From JAQVEM01 sp964610315 (GTDB lineage: Bacteria > Actinomycetota > Humimicrobiia > Humimicrobiales > Humimicrobiaceae): a DNA stretch of 7,306 nucleotides. Of this stretch, positions 5,718-7,306 are shown one piece after another. A program made the position numbers and the translations under genes. Location of the stretch: positions 1 through 7,306 of the forward strand of contig CAZSVM010000027.1 in assembly GCA_964610315.1 (NCBI GenBank). The letters run 5' to 3'. Every line of letters begins with the position of its first letter. Positions within the stretch are counted from its first letter, which is position 1. The notes beneath the pieces were generated by a model that was given only the letters and a program-made list of their open reading frames with translations, was not told the DNA's origin and searched no databases.

Positions 5718-5735
5718 TAAAAGGTTAATCTTTTA
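5718..5735 (-). terminator. Weak Rho-independent terminator for the EntS-type MFS gene
   Basis: Read on the minus strand, TAAAAGA-TTAA-CCTTTTA forms a 7-bp stem (one G·U pair) with a four-base loop, followed directly by TTTTTTC. The stop codon of the transporter (5733-5735) is within the 5' arm. The stem is AT-rich and so unstable; no T run exists on the plus side for the FMN reductase. Confidence 0.4.
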
Positions 5736-7070
5736 AGAATCGGGGGGTATCTTTGCCTCACTTGCTGCCTGAATCCCTCTTGCAACCTCACTGATAATTC
5801 CCTGTTTAATATATACTGGCCGGACAATTTTCCTTATTGAGGGAAGTTTTATCGAAAAAATAATGGTCCCCAAAATACATATCCCCCCGCTTATCAGTAC
5901 CGTATTTGGCGCCCCAATCGAATTGGCAAGGGCACCCGCCATTAGATTGCCAAACGGCATCATTCCCAGAAAAGCCATGGTAAAAAAACTCATTACCCTT
6001 CCCCGTTTATCATCTTCGGTTATGGTCTGCAGAATAGTATTCACCGAAGCTATATGTATTATCATACCCAGCCCGCTGACCAGCATCATCGAAAGCGAGA
6101 GCCATAAATTTTTAGAAACGGAAAAAACTATTAAGCTTAGTCCGAAAATACCAGTTGCCGTGGTCAGGATTCTTCCCAGTCCCAAAACGGTTCTTCTTGA
6201 TGCAAGGTATGTTCCTCCTATAAGTGCCCCTACTCCCGCCGAACCCATTAAAAAACCAAGAAAATTAGCTCCGCCGTTTAATATATCTCTCGCAAAAATG
6301 GGCATAAGTACCGTATAGGGCATGCCGACCAGACTGACAAGCGCCAGGAAAAGCAAAATCGATCTTATGGGAACAAAGCCGAAAGCATATCTAAAACCTT
6401 CTTTTATGTCCCCGACAACATTATTGGAATATTTATTTTTTGGCACTTTTTTAATCCTCATGGCCAGGAGAGCGATAATTACCGACATAAAACTTATTCC
6501 GTTAATAAGAAAGCAGTAACCCTCGCCAACAGCGGCTACCAGTATCCCAGCAACGGCAGGGCCAATTAATCTTGCGCTGTTTACCATAGAAGAATTTAGT
6601 GCAATAGCATTTGCCAGATCACTCTTTTTTTCGACCATCTCCACTACAAAAGCCTGCCTGGCAGGCATATCGAATGCATTGATAAGTCCCAGACCCAGGC
6701 TAAGAAATATAACATGCCATACATTTATTCTTCCGGTCAGGGTTAAGAAAGCCAGTATAAATGCCTGGATCATAGATAATGTCTGGGTGGCTACTAGTAT
6801 CCGGTGCCGGTTCCACCTGTCTATAAATACTCCGGTAAAAGGGGTAAGAAAAAAGGCAGGCACCTGGCCGAAAAAACCTACCAGACCCAGCAGCAGCGCG
6901 GAATCGGTAAGATCATATACCAACCAGCTGATAGCTATCAGCTGCATCCAAGTGCCGACAAGTGAAATACTCTGGCCGATAAAAAATAACCTATAATTTC
7001 TGTGTTTAAGAGATTGTGCAATCGGTTTAAGATTATTTTTGATTCTTAGAATGAGACTTCCAAATTCCAT
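5733..7070 (-). CDS. MFS exporter, EntS/MFS_3 type
   Basis: The 445-aa inner-membrane protein fits the enterobactin-exporter-like branch of the major facilitator superfamily (MFS_3, EntS). The N-terminal LKHRNYRLFFIGQSISLVGT (21-40) followed by WMQ is the family's usual opening. Motif A in loop 2-3 is GVFIDRWNRHR (80-90), AFDMPARQAFVVEMV (132-146) is the characteristic loop 4-5 stretch, NSARLIGPAVAGILV (164-178) forms helix 5 and DKRGRVMS (364-371) is the conserved loop 10-11. About twelve helices are visible. The last 30 residues after the final helix are a polar tail, slightly longer than usual. Members export siderophores, macrolides or other small molecules, but no biosynthesis genes accompany this one. 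No Shine-Dalgarno sequence precedes the ATG; a TTGGCA on the minus strand at 7102-7107 resembles a -35 box but lacks a well-spaced -10. Confidence 0.9.
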   Translation of the reverse strand: MEFGSLILRIKNNLKPIAQSLKHRNYRLFFIGQSISLVGTWMQLIAISWLVYDLTDSALLLGLVGFFGQVPAFFLTPFTGVFIDRWNRHRILVATQTLSMIQAFILAFLTLTGRINVWHVIFLSLGLGLINAFDMPARQAFVVEMVEKKSDLANAIALNSSMVNSARLIGPAVAGILVAAVGEGYCFLINGISFMSVIIALLAMRIKKVPKNKYSNNVVGDIKEGFRYAFGFVPIRSILLFLALVSLVGMPYTVLMPIFARDILNGGANFLGFLMGSAGVGALIGGTYLASRRTVLGLGRILTTATGIFGLSLIVFSVSKNLWLSLSMMLVSGLGMIIHIASVNTILQTITEDDKRGRVMSFFTMAFLGMMPFGNLMAGALANSIGAPNTVLISGGICILGTIIFSIKLPSIRKIVRPVYIKQGIISEVARGIQAASEAKIPPDS

Positions 7071-7201
7071 ATTTTAAATTACGAAAATATACATATAAAA
7101 ATGCCAATTAAATATATTCTATGATTTATACTACTTTAAATGGTTTTTTAAAAGATAAATATTCGTTGTGTTTTAAAAGAATCTATACCGAAATTGTTTT
7201 G

Positions 7202-7306
7202 ATGAATACCCCAACCAAGTTTTTACTATGGATTATTTTGATAATATTGATTGTCAATATTCAGCGATTATGTCACCTAAAAGTCCCAGTTTTGTTCAGC
7301 GAAAAT
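7202..7306 (+). CDS. Possible 5' end of an ORF running off the window
   Basis: An ATG at 7202 opens 35 codons to the window edge without a stop. The product would start MNTPTKFLLWIILIILIVNI, with one hydrophobic helix, followed by QRLCHLKVPVLFSEN. No Shine-Dalgarno sequence precedes it. It overlaps an inverted repeat (7243-7261) and an 8-bp direct repeat, which rather suggests non-coding DNA. The rest of 7071-7201 holds no gene; it has a 10-bp direct repeat TTTTAAAAGA (7146-7155 and 7171-7180) of unknown meaning. Confidence 0.2.
   Translation, partial: MNTPTKFLLWIILIILIVNIQRLCHLKVPVLFSEN
7243..7261. repeat. Perfect 8-bp inverted repeat near the right edge
   Basis: AATATTGA (7243-7250), spacer TTG and TCAATATT (7254-7261) form a perfect dyad, like an operator for a dimeric regulator. 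It is AT-rich and could be chance. Confidence 0.4.
7260..7302. repeat. Paired TTCAGCGA direct repeat at the right edge
   Basis: TTCAGCGA occurs at 7260-7267 and again at 7295-7302, 35 bp apart start to start. Between them is TGTCACCTAA (7271-7280) followed by AAGTCCCAG. The sequence is less AT-rich than the intergenic DNA before it and begins with TGT, as many insertion sequence ends do; see the finding on this edge. Confidence 0.35.

Noticed and set aside
5863..6996. Several plus-strand open frames inside the EntS-type transporter
   Set aside because: All are antisense to a full-length, clearly recognisable MFS protein and lack family similarity or start signals.

Overview
This window reads as a piece of an AT-rich bacterial chromosome, probably from an uncultured anaerobe-like lineage. 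The tRNA carries an encoded CCA tail, several genes have Shine-Dalgarno sequences (2481-2488, 5127-5130), and the protein families are typical of bacteria. I cannot name the phylum. No replication, conjugation, phage or CRISPR genes are visible. The window opens inside a tRNA gene and closes in a stretch that may be the edge of a repeated element, so both ends could be contig breaks.

Layout: the 3' part of tRNA-Arg(CCU) (1-54) is followed after 37 bp by trmO (92-613), which encodes a tRNA m6t6A37 methyltransferase. Next comes a 189-bp gap with a 26-codon in-frame upstream ORF, then a divergent class I isoprenoid/terpenoid synthase-fold protein (803-2026). A small two-helix membrane protein of unknown function (2043-2474, minus) faces it tail to tail. 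A 241-bp divergent promoter region (2475-2714) leads into a 12-helix MFS transporter (2716-3894), which converges with a radical SAM enzyme carrying a short C-terminal auxiliary-cluster-like region (3899-4966, minus). A second divergent region (4967-5136) separates it from an NAD(P)H-dependent FMN reductase of the flavodoxin-like fold (5137-5703). That gene converges on an EntS-type MFS exporter (5733-7070, minus). The last 236 bp contain no complete gene.

From 803 onward every gene is on the opposite strand to its neighbour: three tight convergent pairs (gaps of 16, 4 and 29 bp) joined by two divergent intergenic regions. The genes therefore look like single-gene units rather than one operon, and a shared pathway cannot be claimed from layout alone. 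The most coherent pairs are the tRNA-Arg(CCU)/trmO neighbours (the tRNA has the A37 that t6A/m6t6A enzymes act on) and the divergent radical SAM/FMN reductase pair (both redox-related, sharing one control region). The most novel-looking protein is the isoprenoid synthase-like one: both Asp-rich motifs sit at the spacing expected of a prenyl synthase, but the substrate-binding arginines of canonical prenyl synthases are not evident.
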